Below are positions 7,303 to 17,140 of a stretch of 64,000 nt of DNA, one piece after another. The DNA is from PXAP01 sp046483315. GTDB lineage: Bacteria > Bacteroidota > Bacteroidia > Bacteroidales > PUMT01. Made by a program: the position numbers and the translations under genes. The stretch spans positions 24,851 to 88,850 of the forward strand of contig JAWODJ010000005.1 of the NCBI GenBank assembly GCA_046483315.1, written 5' to 3'. Each line of letters begins with the position of its first letter. The first letter of the stretch is position 1. Below the pieces are notes generated by a model that saw only the letters and a list, made by a program, of their open reading frames with translations, was not told the origin of the DNA and did not search any database.

Positions 7303-9660
7303 TTAGTAATCAAAATTATCGTACTGCCTTGACGGGGCTGAACGGAACACCCTGTCGCAATCAAGGTCAATATCAAAGCCGGGAGGTGCTTCAAACTCAT
7401 CATCCTCCGTTATATCAAGCGATTCATCGGCATATACCTTTTCCATAAACATCGCCCAAACAGGAAGAGCCATATTGGCACCCTGTCCCTGAGAAATATT
7501 GTCGAACCTTATGCCACGGTCCTCTCCCCCGGTCCAGGCTCCGCCAACAAGCTCCGGAACAATTCCGATAAACCAGCCATCAGAGAAGGCCTGGGTCGTT
7601 CCGGTCTTTCCTGCTATCTGCCCGGTAAACCCGTACCTGGCCCTGAGCCTTATCCCGGTTCCTTCATTCACAACAGCCTCAAGAAGGTTTATCATAAGGT
7701 AAGCAGCCCTCTCCGAGATCGCCTCATCCATACGTGGCTGAAACCCGGCAAGTAAATTACCGTGCCGGTCTTCTATCCTTGTTACCATAACGGGTTCATT
7801 ATAAACACCTTTGTTCGCATAGGTAGCAAAAGCTCCCACCATCTCATATAAAGAAATATTAGAAGTCCCCATAAATACCGAAAGCACCGGGTCTATATGG
7901 CTTTGGATACCCATTTTACGGGCCACTTCTATAAGGGCGGGAGGATTGAACTGTTTCATAAGCCAGGCAGATATGTGGTTAACCGAGTTTGCCAGTCCCC
8001 ATTTAAGGGTCACCATCCTGCCGTCAAAATCGGTGGGGCCGGAATTTTTAGGAGTCCACACCGAGTCATTAACTTCAAACGATTGCGGCACATTGGGTGC
8101 CAGATCACAGGGAGAAAAACCTTCCTGCATGGCAAGGGTATACAGGAATGGTTTAAATACCGATCCCACCTGGTTCTTACCCTGTTTTACATGATCAAAT
8201 TTGAAATGCCTGAAATCAGGTCCGCCAACATACGCCTTCACATGTCCGCCGGAAGGCTCCATAGCCATAAAACCGGAACGCAGAAAACGTTTGTAGTACC
8301 ATATTGAATCCATGGGTGTCATAAGGGTGTCAATATCCCCTTCCCAGGAAAAAACACGCATGGAAACGGGAGTGTTAAATATTTGCACTATCGAATCCCG
8401 GGGCACCCCGGCCCAGCTCAGGCTCATGTATCGTTCCGATCGCCTCATGGAACGTTCTATGTTAAGGTCAACCTGCTCGGAAGTGAGGTCGTCGGAAAAC
8501 GGACTTCGCTCATAGGTTTCCTGAACAAGATCGAAATCTTTCTGAAGAACTTCACCGAGGTGTTCATTGAGCGATTCCTCCGCATACTTCTGCATACGTG
8601 AGTCTATCGTGCTGTGAATCCTCAGTCCGTCCCGGTAAAGATTGTAATTTGAGCCGTCGGGTTTAAAATTCTTGTTGCACCAACCATAAACAGGGTTGTC
8701 GGCCCATTCCAGGGAATCTTCCCTGAAACGCTCATAAAAAAGATAATTCTGCCGGTGTGGCTCCCTGGCGGTCAGAACTCCCCTGAGGTACTCCCTGAAA
8801 TGCCTGGCAGGACCAATATTATGGTCCTGAACCATATAATTCAACTGAATTGGCAACCCCGAGAGGGAATCAAAATCACTGTCCGAAATAAAATCATACC
8901 TGTTAAGCTGGGACAGGACAATATTACGGCGGGATAAAGCCCTTTCCGGATTGCGGACCGGACTGAACCAGGAGGGTGCTTTAAGCACACCTATCAGAAG
9001 TGAGGCTTCTTCAACCTTAAGTGAATCAGGCGTGGTATTAAAGAATGTCCTTGCCGCGGTTTTTATCCCGTAGGAGTGACTTCCGAAATCAACAGTGTTG
9101 AGGTACATTACAATTATCTCATCCTTGGTGTAGTTCCTCTCCAGCTTTACTGCAGTGACCCACTCCTTGAACTTGGTAATGCCAAAATTAAATTTCCTGC
9201 TTATACCAAAACGGTACCTTGTAGTGTCACGGGGGAAAAGATTTTTTGCAAGCTGCTGTGTTATGGTGCTTCCGCCACCCGCATCCTGCTGCAAAATTAT
9301 TGATTTTATAAACACCCGTGCCAGTCCCCGCGCATCAATGCCCGCATGATTGCGGAAACGGATATCCTCGGTTGCCAGCAAGGCATTAACCACATTGTCT
9401 GATAGCTCGTCAAATTCAACATAGGTCCGGTTCTGCAGGTAATAGGGCCCGAGAAGCTCGCCGTCGGCTGAAAACAGCTGTGAAGCCACGTTGTTCTGAG
9501 GGTTCTCAAGATCCTCAAAACTTGGCATAAAACCCATCCTGCCGGCAGAAATCAGGCTGAAAACCACAACAAGGAAAGTAACCGGCAGAATAAAAAGACT
9601 CCACATAACTACTAAATAGAGCCTGCGTTTATTGCTTTGTTTATTATTTTCTTTCTCCAT
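7303..9660 (-). CDS. class A penicillin-binding protein (PBP1A-type)
   Basis: About 785 residues: a short cytoplasmic tail, one transmembrane anchor (roughly residues 15-38), a GT51 glycosyltransferase domain (EDIRFRNHAGID, then GGGSTITQQLAKNLFPR) and a transpeptidase domain with SxxK in GSVFKPF, SxN in NSVNHIS and KTGTT near the C terminus. It polymerises and cross-links peptidoglycan in the periplasm. The open frame runs up to 9747, but the ATG at 9660 has AGGAG ten bases upstream and gives a normal N terminus, and a TATTTTTG promoter box at 9756-9763 would leave almost no leader for the longer form. The short acidic C-terminal tail is typical of the phylum. Confidence 0.92.
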   Translation of the reverse strand: MEKENNKQSNKRRLYLVVMWSLFILPVTFLVVVFSLISAGRMGFMPSFEDLENPQNNVASQLFSADGELLGPYYLQNRTYVEFDELSDNVVNALLATEDIRFRNHAGIDARGLARVFIKSIILQQDAGGGSTITQQLAKNLFPRDTTRYRFGISRKFNFGITKFKEWVTAVKLERNYTKDEIIVMYLNTVDFGSHSYGIKTAARTFFNTTPDSLKVEEASLLIGVLKAPSWFSPVRNPERALSRRNIVLSQLNRYDFISDSDFDSLSGLPIQLNYMVQDHNIGPARHFREYLRGVLTAREPHRQNYLFYERFREDSLEWADNPVYGWCNKNFKPDGSNYNLYRDGLRIHSTIDSRMQKYAEESLNEHLGEVLQKDFDLVQETYERSPFSDDLTSEQVDLNIERSMRRSERYMSLSWAGVPRDSIVQIFNTPVSMRVFSWEGDIDTLMTPMDSIWYYKRFLRSGFMAMEPSGGHVKAYVGGPDFRHFKFDHVKQGKNQVGSVFKPFLYTLAMQEGFSPCDLAPNVPQSFEVNDSVWTPKNSGPTDFDGRMVTLKWGLANSVNHISAWLMKQFNPPALIEVARKMGIQSHIDPVLSVFMGTSNISLYEMVGAFATYANKGVYNEPVMVTRIEDRHGNLLAGFQPRMDEAISERAAYLMINLLEAVVNEGTGIRLRARYGFTGQIAGKTGTTQAFSDGWFIGIVPELVGGAWTGGEDRGIRFDNISQGQGANMALPVWAMFMEKVYADESLDITEDDEFEAPPGFDIDLDCDRVFRSAPSRQYDNFDY

Positions 9661-9755
9661 TCTTATTTTTCTCCTGTAGCTTAAAGTCTTATAATACAAG
9701 CAAAGGAATACGGTTATAACTAAGTTCCAAATAAGGTATCGTTGCAAACCCGCAG

Positions 9756-9763
9756 CAAAAATA
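9756..9763 (-). promoter_or_regulatory. candidate -7 box for the PBP1A gene
   Basis: The minus strand reads TATTTTTG, an exact TAnnTTTG match, about 95 bases upstream of the chosen ATG at 9660. I find no TTTG at the right distance for a -33 element, so this is a half match. Confidence 0.35.
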
Positions 9764-9784
9764 GTAAATAATATTTATTAATAT

Positions 9785-9816
9785 TTTGACGTTACAAAGC
9801 CAAATGCTTTACTTTG
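9785..9816 (+). promoter_or_regulatory. candidate promoter of topA
   Basis: TTTG (9785-9788), 20 bases, then TTACTTTG (9809-9816), which matches TAnnTTTG in seven of eight positions. Transcription would start near 9822, before the ATG at 9850, which argues against the longer reading frame from 9814. Confidence 0.45.
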
Positions 9817-9849
9817 TGCATTTTTAAACTGTCCATTAAAATTAAAAAA

Positions 9850-12219
9850 ATGGCTGTCAATCTGGTTATAGTTGAATCACCTGCAAAAGCAAAAACCATA
9901 GAGAACTTTCTGGGAAAAGATTTCATGGTAAAATCCAGTTTCGGACATATTCGCGATCTTGCAAGAAAGAATTTCGGCATAGAAATAGAAAACGAATATC
10001 AACCCCAATACATTATACCTGAAGACAAGAAAAAAGTTGTTGACGATCTGAAAAAGGCAGCGGCAAAAGCAGAAACGGTTTGGCTTGCCTCAGATGAAGA
10101 CCGGGAGGGAGAAGCTATAGCCTGGCATCTGTACAGGGTACTCGAACTGAAACCTGAAAAAGTCAGACGAATCGTTTTCCATGAAATTACCAAAGAAGCC
10201 ATAATGAAAGCCATAGCCAATCCCCGGCCTATCAATATGGAGCTTGTTAATGCCCAGCAGGCACGCAGGGTGCTCGACCGGCTGGTTGGCTTTGAACTTT
10301 CGCCGGTACTGTGGAAAAAGGTTAAACCGTCTCTTTCTGCCGGCAGAGTCCAGTCCGTCGCCGTCCGGCTCCTGGTCGAACGTGAAAGGGAGATACTTGC
10401 TTTTAAAAGTTCATCTTCATACCGTATAACGGCTTTGTTTGATGCAGGAAACGGAGACACTGAAAGATCGCAGTTCCAGGCAGAGCTGTCAAAACGTTTC
10501 CCGGACAGGAAGAAAGCTCTGGAGTTTCTTAAAAAGTGTGCCGGGGCACAATTCCTTATAACAAACATAACCACCAAACCCGCAAAAAAATCTCCGCCCC
10601 CTCCCTTTACCACATCGACCCTGCAACAGGAGGCAAGCAGAAAACTGGGTTTTTCGGTGACTCAGACCATGTCTCTTGCCCAGAGGCTTTATGAAGCCGG
10701 TAAGATAACATATATGAGAACCGACTCGCTGAACCTTTCAGATTCTGCAATCTCGGCAGCAGCAGGTCACATTAAATCGGAATACGGAGAAAAATATCTC
10801 AGGATCCGCAAGTACAAAACCAAATCAAAAGGAGCCCAGGAGGCACATGAAGCAATCCGGCCAACCTACCTGAAAAATATAACCGCGGGGAACAACACCG
10901 GCGAGCAAAGGCTTTACGAGCTTATCAGGAAACGCACCATAGCTTCGCAGATGAGCGATGCCCTGCTGGAAAAAACAAACGTTACTATCAGCATATCCAA
11001 TGCGGAGGAAAATTTTTTTGCATTTGGAGAGGTACTCAGATTTGACGGATTTATAAGAGTGTATACAGAAGGGGTTGACGATGAGAACGAGGAGAACGGC
11101 AAAGGCCTTCTACCTCCCCTTAAAAAAGATGATAAGCCCGATGCACTGAATATAACGGCAACAGAACGATTCACCCAGCACCCGCCCAGGTATACGGAAG
11201 CAAGCCTTGTCAAAAAACTTGAAGAACTTGGTATCGGACGACCCTCTACTTACGCCCCTACCATCTCCAACATTCAGAACCGGGGATATGTCGTCAGGGA
11301 AGACAGGCCCGGTACAGAGAGAAAGTATACTGTAATTGAACTCGACAGGCACGACAATATCAGTGAAAGATCTCAAACCGAAATATCGGGCAGGGAAAAA
11401 GCAAAGCTCTTCCCGAACGACATTGGGATGGTGGTAAACGACTTTTTATTGGATCATTTCAATGACATACTCGATTACAACTTCACTGCCAGCGTTGAAA
11501 AGGAATTTGATGATATCGCAGAGGGTAAGCTCTCCTGGCCTGATATGATTGATAAATTCTACAGGCCCTTTCATAAAAAGGTTGAAGAAACCATTGAAAC
11601 TACTGAAAGAAATAAAGGAGAGAGACTGCTGGGTGCTGACCCCGGCAGCGGTAAAAATGTTTATGTAAAAATCGGACGGTTTGGCCCCATGGCACAGATA
11701 GGTGATTCAAATGACCAGGAGAAGCCGAAATTTGCAGCACTGCGCAGGGAACAACGACTGGAAACCATAAGCCTCAGCGAAGCTCTTGACCTGTTCATAT
11801 TGCCCCGTAAACTGGGCATGTATGAAGACAGGGAGGTGGTTTCGGGAATTGGCCGTTTTGGCCCTTATATAAGGCATGACAACAAGTTCGTATCACTGAA
11901 AAAGGACATTGATAATCCCTATACGATCGAGCTGGAGCGAGCCATTGAGCTGATAGAAGAAAAGCGCAGGGCAGAAAGGGAAAAGATAATCAGGGTCTTT
12001 GACAAACCCGAAGGCCTCTCAATACTTAACGGACGGTGGGGGCCGTATATATCCTACGGCAAAAAGAATTACAGGATCCCGAAAAATATTGATCCGGCTG
12101 CCCTGACCGGTGACGAATGCATGGAAATAATAAAAAAGCAGCAGGAAAAAACCGGCAAAAACAAACCTGCCGGTAAAAGCACCCGTAAGGCCGCATCGAA
12201 AAAAAAAAGAACCCAATAA
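9850..12219 (+). CDS. topA: DNA topoisomerase I
   Basis: The 789-residue type IA topoisomerase relaxes negative supercoils. The Toprim domain starts at once (LVIVESPAKAKTIENFLG) and carries the acidic ASDEDREGEAIAWHLYR near residue 80; the nucleophile is Tyr288 in ITYMRTDS; the clamp motif LGIGRPSTYAPTI follows. The C terminus has glycine-rich topoisomerase repeats (IGRFGPMAQIGD, IGRFGPYIRHDNK, NGRWGPYISYGKKNYR) in place of cysteine zinc fingers, followed by a Lys-rich tail, as in other Bacteroidota. I chose the ATG at 9850 because it places the Toprim start correctly; the frame is open from 9814. The next gene follows by 15 bases. Confidence 0.96.
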   Translation: MAVNLVIVESPAKAKTIENFLGKDFMVKSSFGHIRDLARKNFGIEIENEYQPQYIIPEDKKKVVDDLKKAAAKAETVWLASDEDREGEAIAWHLYRVLELKPEKVRRIVFHEITKEAIMKAIANPRPINMELVNAQQARRVLDRLVGFELSPVLWKKVKPSLSAGRVQSVAVRLLVEREREILAFKSSSSYRITALFDAGNGDTERSQFQAELSKRFPDRKKALEFLKKCAGAQFLITNITTKPAKKSPPPPFTTSTLQQEASRKLGFSVTQTMSLAQRLYEAGKITYMRTDSLNLSDSAISAAAGHIKSEYGEKYLRIRKYKTKSKGAQEAHEAIRPTYLKNITAGNNTGEQRLYELIRKRTIASQMSDALLEKTNVTISISNAEENFFAFGEVLRFDGFIRVYTEGVDDENEENGKGLLPPLKKDDKPDALNITATERFTQHPPRYTEASLVKKLEELGIGRPSTYAPTISNIQNRGYVVREDRPGTERKYTVIELDRHDNISERSQTEISGREKAKLFPNDIGMVVNDFLLDHFNDILDYNFTASVEKEFDDIAEGKLSWPDMIDKFYRPFHKKVEETIETTERNKGERLLGADPGSGKNVYVKIGRFGPMAQIGDSNDQEKPKFAALRREQRLETISLSEALDLFILPRKLGMYEDREVVSGIGRFGPYIRHDNKFVSLKKDIDNPYTIELERAIELIEEKRRAEREKIIRVFDKPEGLSILNGRWGPYISYGKKNYRIPKNIDPAALTGDECMEIIKKQQEKTGKNKPAGKSTRKAASKKKRTQ

Positions 12220-12234
12220 TCAAAACGACACATC

Positions 12235-13389
12235 ATGGAGCTGATTGACTATTTTGACCCGGTATCCGTTAAGGGTGATTACCGGTTAGGAGAAAAAATT
12301 GCTTTCGGCACACATGTGCAAAAACATCTTTCCGGAGAGAAATTTCCGTTATGGGAAAAATCCGACATGGCACTGATAGGTATTTCCGAATACCGGGGCT
12401 CGCATTTGGGAAATTGCAGCATTGCCGCCGATCAGGCAAGAAAATGCCTTTATGAGCTTTCTCAGACAGACAGGATGAAAATTACCGACCTCGGGAACCT
12501 CAGGGCAGGCAAGACCATAGATGACAGTCTCGCAGCACTTCGTGATGTTGTGGCCGAACTGCTTGCCAAAAATACCCTCCCGCTCATACTGGGAGGGAGC
12601 AGGGATATGACACTTGGCATGTTCAGGGCATACGAAAAAAGAAAAAAAACAATAAATCTCACATCAGTTGACAACCGCGCAGGAATGTCAGGAAGTCATT
12701 ACCCCGACAGCATTGAACATTCCTGTCTGAGCAGGATAATTTCTTCAAAATCAAAATATCTTTTCAATTACAGTAACATAGGTTATCAGTCCTGTTTCTC
12801 TGAACCTGATGAGGCCAGGCTGATGGAAGATCTGATGTTTGATACCTTCAGACTGGGGATGATCAGGGATAATCTGAAAGAAACAGAACCTGTAATACGC
12901 GATACAGACCTTCTGATAATAAGTATGTCAGCTATAAGGCAATCTGATGCCCCTGCAGCGCTGTTCCCTTCACCTAACGGTTTTACCGGCGAAGAAGTCT
13001 GCCAGCTTGCCTGGTACGGAGGAAAAAGTGAGAGGCTCACCAGTCTTGCTTTGTCGGACTGGTATGCGGAATATGACCGGAGATCACATACCGCCCGTCA
13101 GGCAGCCCAGATAGCATGGTATTTTATAGATGGTTATTATAAAAGAAAAGGCGAGTATCCCTTCAATCCTTCAAAAGAATGCACCAAATACATTGTTAAC
13201 CTGACCAGAACAGGCAATGATATTGTTTTCTACAAAAGCAGCAGAAGTGAGCGATGGTGGATGGAGGTCCCCTCCTCCAAACTGCCCGGGAGTCTTATGG
13301 TAGCCTGTTCATATGAAGATTACCGGAGTGCTTGCAGGCAGGAAGTCCCCGAAAGATGGTGGCAGAATTTTAAAAAGGTAAACCACTGA
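12235..13389 (+). CDS. arginase/formimidoylglutamase-fold protein without metal ligands (probable pseudoenzyme)
   Basis: The 384-residue protein has the layout of the ureohydrolase (arginase, agmatinase, formimidoylglutamase) family, and annotation pipelines would probably name it formimidoylglutamase. However, the three Mn-binding motifs are altered: GGDHS reads GGSRD, DAHxDxR reads SVDNRAGMS, and SxDxD reads SMSAIRQSD. At least the metal-binding histidines and most aspartates are gone, so hydrolysis of a guanidino substrate is not expected. It sits 15 bases after topA and about 300 bases before porP-gldKLMN. Whether it serves secretion or is a topA-linked protein cannot be told from the sequence. 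No histidine-degradation genes are nearby. Confidence 0.72.
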   Translation: MELIDYFDPVSVKGDYRLGEKIAFGTHVQKHLSGEKFPLWEKSDMALIGISEYRGSHLGNCSIAADQARKCLYELSQTDRMKITDLGNLRAGKTIDDSLAALRDVVAELLAKNTLPLILGGSRDMTLGMFRAYEKRKKTINLTSVDNRAGMSGSHYPDSIEHSCLSRIISSKSKYLFNYSNIGYQSCFSEPDEARLMEDLMFDTFRLGMIRDNLKETEPVIRDTDLLIISMSAIRQSDAPAALFPSPNGFTGEEVCQLAWYGGKSERLTSLALSDWYAEYDRRSHTARQAAQIAWYFIDGYYKRKGEYPFNPSKECTKYIVNLTRTGNDIVFYKSSRSERWWMEVPSSKLPGSLMVACSYEDYRSACRQEVPERWWQNFKKVNH

Positions 13390-13694
13390 ACCCCCTGTTA
13401 CCGGACCTTTATAAAATAACTGAAAAAAAAATGCCCGGGGATCATCCCTGCCGGAAAGAAAAAATATTCTGCGTATGTTAATGACATACTGTGTATTAGC
13501 AATAGCAAAAATTTCTTTATTTAAAAAATTTATTTTTTTTTATGAATTACGGAAACATTACACCCCCCGTTTCAGTATAAATATCAACATGCATAAACCG
13601 GGTTACTTAATTATTTGTGTGAAATAGTTTTTTTTATTTACTTTACAATCAACAATTAAAAAATATTGCACAAAATTAAGGTGTTCCGGCATTT
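13390..13694 (+). other. AT-rich leader region upstream of porP
   Basis: These 305 bases hold no supported reading frame. They are strongly AT-rich with long T and A runs, and the only feature I can name is a weak promoter-like pair near 13614-13645. A regulatory role for the T9SS operon is plausible but not shown. Confidence 0.5.
13614..13645 (+). promoter_or_regulatory. weak candidate promoter of the porP-gld operon
   Basis: TTTG (13614-13617), 20 bases, then TTACTTTA (13638-13645), six of eight positions of TAnnTTTG. The start would lie about 45 bases before the porP ATG. Confidence 0.33.
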
Positions 13695-14639
13695 ATGAAA
13701 AGAATTTTCAGTCTGGTTTTTTTCACCTGTTTTTTTTTCACGGGCTATGCACAACAGGATCCTCAGTTCAGTCAAAGTATGTACAATATTATGATGTACA
13801 ATCCGGGGTATGTGGGAAGCAAGAATGCAATATGCGCAACGGCTATAAACCGGCAGCAATGGATGGGTTTTGATGGTGCCCCTGTTTCGTCGGTATTCAC
13901 CGTAAATTCACCGTTCAGACTTTTTGGAGCAGATCATGGTGCCGGCCTGCATATCCTGAATGATGAAATTGGTTTTGAAAGCAACCTGAGCATCAATGCA
14001 TCCTATGCCTACAGGGTGGATGCCGGTGCCGGCAGGCTCGGCATAGGACTGGGATTCGGCATGATAAATTCCTCGCTTGAAGCCGAATGGTTCATTCCTT
14101 CCGGCAATGAACATACACCTGCATCGGGCGACCCCTCCATACCGGCCGGCAATGAAAGTGCCCTTACCATGGATTTTTCAGCAGGGTTGTTCTATTATAC
14201 AGACAATCTGTATGTCGGTTTCTCGACCACCCATATAAATGAATCCCGGGTAGAGTATACAGCCACTGCAACCCCCTTTCTGAGCAGGCATTACTACCTT
14301 ACTGCAGGCTACAGCATATACCTGAACAATCCTTCCTATAGTGTACTTCCCACACTTTTTATTCAGAGTGACGGGGTAGTGACACAGCTTAACCTGGGAG
14401 GACTGATCGATTATGAAAACAAGCTGTGGGGCGGACTCTATTACCGGTTCGGGTCGGCTATTGTTGGTATGGCGGGAATTGAACTCTTTAACGGGATAAA
14501 TATAGGGTATTCATACGATTTCTCAACAACATCCATGAGCCGGCACAATAAGGGCACACATGAATTTATGCTGAGATACTGTTTTGATCTCGGACTGGAT
14601 CGTAGTCCCCAACGATACAGAAGTGTAAGAATTTTATAG
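13695..14639 (+). CDS. porP: PorP/SprF family type IX secretion system outer-membrane protein
   Basis: The 314-residue precursor has a Sec signal peptide (about residues 1-20, ending GYAQQ) followed by the family opening DPQFSQSMYNIMMYNPGYVGS and a beta-barrel-like remainder with alternating aromatic residues. The PorP/SprF family links the T9SS outer-membrane machinery and cargo adhesins. Placement 73 bases upstream of gldK matches the porPKLMN order known from Porphyromonas gingivalis, so this copy is the core PorP; a second copy at 59435-60397 is cargo-linked. Confidence 0.92.
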   Translation: MKRIFSLVFFTCFFFTGYAQQDPQFSQSMYNIMMYNPGYVGSKNAICATAINRQQWMGFDGAPVSSVFTVNSPFRLFGADHGAGLHILNDEIGFESNLSINASYAYRVDAGAGRLGIGLGFGMINSSLEAEWFIPSGNEHTPASGDPSIPAGNESALTMDFSAGLFYYTDNLYVGFSTTHINESRVEYTATATPFLSRHYYLTAGYSIYLNNPSYSVLPTLFIQSDGVVTQLNLGGLIDYENKLWGGLYYRFGSAIVGMAGIELFNGINIGYSYDFSTTSMSRHNKGTHEFMLRYCFDLGLDRSPQRYRSVRIL

Positions 14640-14712
14640 AAAAATTTTATATATTAGTTGCATAATTAAAAAAAAAAAGGAAATTTGCATAATACTTAAT
14701 ATTTTTTGAGTT

Positions 14713-16059
14713 ATGAGAAAGGTTATAATTTTAGTCACACTAGCTGCAGTTATTTCTTCAGGATGTGGCAGGGCTCCCAGTGGAGAGCTGGTTGGTGTAC
14801 AGGGGAGGAAAAAATGGCATGAACCCGATCCTTACGGCATGGTTTTCATTCCACAGGGTCACTTCATTATGGGACCCAATGGAGAAGATGTTATGAATTC
14901 CCAAAACGCCTTTTCAAGGACAGTTTCAGTAGATGCTTTCTGGATGGACGAAACTGAGATCACCAACAATAAGTACCGCCAGTTTGTCTACTACGTGAGA
15001 GATTCAATGATGAGAAGCATGCTCGGAGACCAGGGATTTGACGAATACCTTATAACCACCGACGAATTTGACAGGGAAATGGACGAACCCCGTCTGAACT
15101 GGGATACCAGGATTGACACCAGGGACCCCGATATAGTTGACGCCCTTGAAGAGATGTACTATCCTCCAAATGAGCGTTTTTACAACCGCAAGGAGCTGGA
15201 CACCCGGAAACTTGTGTATGAATATTTTTGGGTTGATTATGAACAGGCAGCCCGCAAGTCCAACCGCTGGAATCCCGAAACCCAGCAATATGACGGTACA
15301 GTGTATAACCAGGACGGAGAAGAAGTACCCATAGCCGATCGTTCTTCTTTTGTTTTACGCGATCAGGTGCATGTCTACCCCGACACCCTGGTATGGATCC
15401 ATGATTTCACATACTCCTACAATGAGCCAATGGCAAATATGTATTTCTGGCACCCCTCTTATGACGATTACCCGGTAGTGGGTGTTACCTGGAAACAGGC
15501 TATGGCATTCGGCCTGTGGAGAACCAACTATCTTAACGAACATCTGGCACGCAGAGGACAGGGTTTCGTACAGAACTACAGGCTTCCCCTGGAATCTGAG
15601 TGGGAATATGCAGCCAGGGGCGGGATACCCCTTTCCATGTATCCCTGGGGAGGACCCTACACACGCAATATGGAAGGGTGCTTTTTAGCCAACTTCAAAC
15701 CTCTAAGAGGTAACTATACCGACGACGGATGGCTGTATACCGCACCTGCAGCCTCATTCGAACCAAACGACTACGGTTTGTACGATATGGCAGGTAATGT
15801 GGCGGAATGGACGGAAAACGCTTATGATGAGTCCTTCTACACCTTTTCTCATGATATGAATCCTAATTATAAATACAATGCATTGCCCGAAGATCCTCCC
15901 GCCCTGAAAAGAAAAGTCGTCAGGGGAGGATCATGGAAAGATGTGGCATATTACCTTCAGGTAAGTTCAAGGGGTTATGAATACCAGGATACCGCCACAT
16001 CATTTATCGGATTCAGAAATGTACGCTCATATCTTGGCAGTACACAACCAGGTAATTAA
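14713..16059 (+). CDS. gldK: gliding motility lipoprotein GldK (PorK)
   Basis: The 448-residue lipoprotein (lipobox VISSGC, Cys18) has a sulfatase-modifying-factor fold: GMVFIPQGHFIMG, WMDETEITNNKYRQFV, then PVVGVTWKQAMAFG, LPLESEWEYAARGG, YDMAGNVAEWTENAYD and VVRGGSWKD. In the T9SS it forms the periplasmic PorK-PorN ring attached to the outer membrane. A large insertion separates the first third from the rest of the fold, as usual for GldK. It is the first of four consecutive T9SS core genes after porP. Confidence 0.96.
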   Translation: MRKVIILVTLAAVISSGCGRAPSGELVGVQGRKKWHEPDPYGMVFIPQGHFIMGPNGEDVMNSQNAFSRTVSVDAFWMDETEITNNKYRQFVYYVRDSMMRSMLGDQGFDEYLITTDEFDREMDEPRLNWDTRIDTRDPDIVDALEEMYYPPNERFYNRKELDTRKLVYEYFWVDYEQAARKSNRWNPETQQYDGTVYNQDGEEVPIADRSSFVLRDQVHVYPDTLVWIHDFTYSYNEPMANMYFWHPSYDDYPVVGVTWKQAMAFGLWRTNYLNEHLARRGQGFVQNYRLPLESEWEYAARGGIPLSMYPWGGPYTRNMEGCFLANFKPLRGNYTDDGWLYTAPAASFEPNDYGLYDMAGNVAEWTENAYDESFYTFSHDMNPNYKYNALPEDPPALKRKVVRGGSWKDVAYYLQVSSRGYEYQDTATSFIGFRNVRSYLGSTQPGN

Positions 16060-16141
16060 TTCAGAATTTGACCGGAGCTGAGAAAACAGACTCCGGAATT
16101 TTATCAGAAAATATAATTATTGATAACTAAAATATAAAGAG

Positions 16142-17113
16142 ATGAAATTTTCCGAATTAGTGCATAGCTCCGGGTGGAAAGCCTTCATGGCTAAATTATA
16201 TGGTATAGGTGCCTCGGTGGTTATCCTTGGTGCATTGTTCAAGCTGCAGCACTGGAATGGCGCAAATGCCATGCTAATAGCGGGACTGGGTACAGAGGCA
16301 ATTATTTTCTTTTTCTCGGCCTTTGAGCCTCTTCACGAGGAACTGGACTGGACCCTTGTTTATCCTGAACTGGCAGGAATGCATGAAGATCCTGATGAAA
16401 TGGAAGCGATGCCCCAGAGGCAGGGAAGATCAGCCGGCGGTTACGGTATGGCTGGTGGGGGAGGAAGTCCGGCCGCACTGACAAAATTCGACCAGATGCT
16501 CGAGAACGCCGAGATAACACCCGATCTTTTCGAAAGACTGGGTAAGGGACTTAAAAACCTTAATAATACCACGGCAAAACTGTCTGACATCTCCGATGCC
16601 TCCCTGGCAACGAATGAGTATGTTTCCAACATCAAAAATGCAGCCCTCTCAATTAATACGCTTACCGGATCTCTTGAGGATTCCTCCGGCACCCTCAAGG
16701 GCAAAGTGGACATTCTTTCAGAAGCATACCAGAAAAATTCTATGCTGATTGAAAATTCAACGAACCAGCTCGTTAATTCATATGACCTTCTGAAAGAGTC
16801 AATCAATACCGAGCACTCTACAATAATGGAAGGAAATAAGAATATCGGTGAGAAACTCGGCATTATAAACAAAAACCTGTCCGCCCTGAATGCAGTGTAC
16901 GAGCTTCAGCTTCAAAACAACAATGAACACCTGAAAGATTCTCAGGCCCTGTACAGCGACTTCGGCAAAATAACCGGTAACCTTAAGTCGTCCGTTGAAG
17001 AAACCGAGAAATACAAGGAAGAAATAAGTAAGCTGAGTGATAATCTTTCCGAGCTCAACTCAATATATGGGAATATGCTTTCCGCGATGAGTGTGGTGAG
17101 CAGGAAGAAGTGA
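16142..17113 (+). CDS. gldL: gliding motility protein GldL (PorL), inner-membrane motor subunit
   Basis: The 323-residue protein begins with two transmembrane helices (about residues 16-35 and 40-60) carrying the family motif GALFKLQHWNGANAMLIAG and the helix-two glutamate in GTEAIIFFFSAFEP, followed by a Gly/Met-rich linker and a long coiled-coil cytoplasmic domain. GldL forms the pentameric ring around the GldM helices and uses proton motive force to drive T9SS export and gliding. It is spaced 82 bases after gldK and 27 bases before gldM. Confidence 0.96.
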   Translation: MKFSELVHSSGWKAFMAKLYGIGASVVILGALFKLQHWNGANAMLIAGLGTEAIIFFFSAFEPLHEELDWTLVYPELAGMHEDPDEMEAMPQRQGRSAGGYGMAGGGGSPAALTKFDQMLENAEITPDLFERLGKGLKNLNNTTAKLSDISDASLATNEYVSNIKNAALSINTLTGSLEDSSGTLKGKVDILSEAYQKNSMLIENSTNQLVNSYDLLKESINTEHSTIMEGNKNIGEKLGIINKNLSALNAVYELQLQNNNEHLKDSQALYSDFGKITGNLKSSVEETEKYKEEISKLSDNLSELNSIYGNMLSAMSVVSRKK

Positions 17114-17140
17114 TTGCTTAACTAAATTATATCCATTATT

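Noticed and set aside
9814..9849. In-frame extension of topA upstream of 9850
   Set aside because: The added residues precede the normal Toprim start, and the candidate promoter places the transcript start near 9822.
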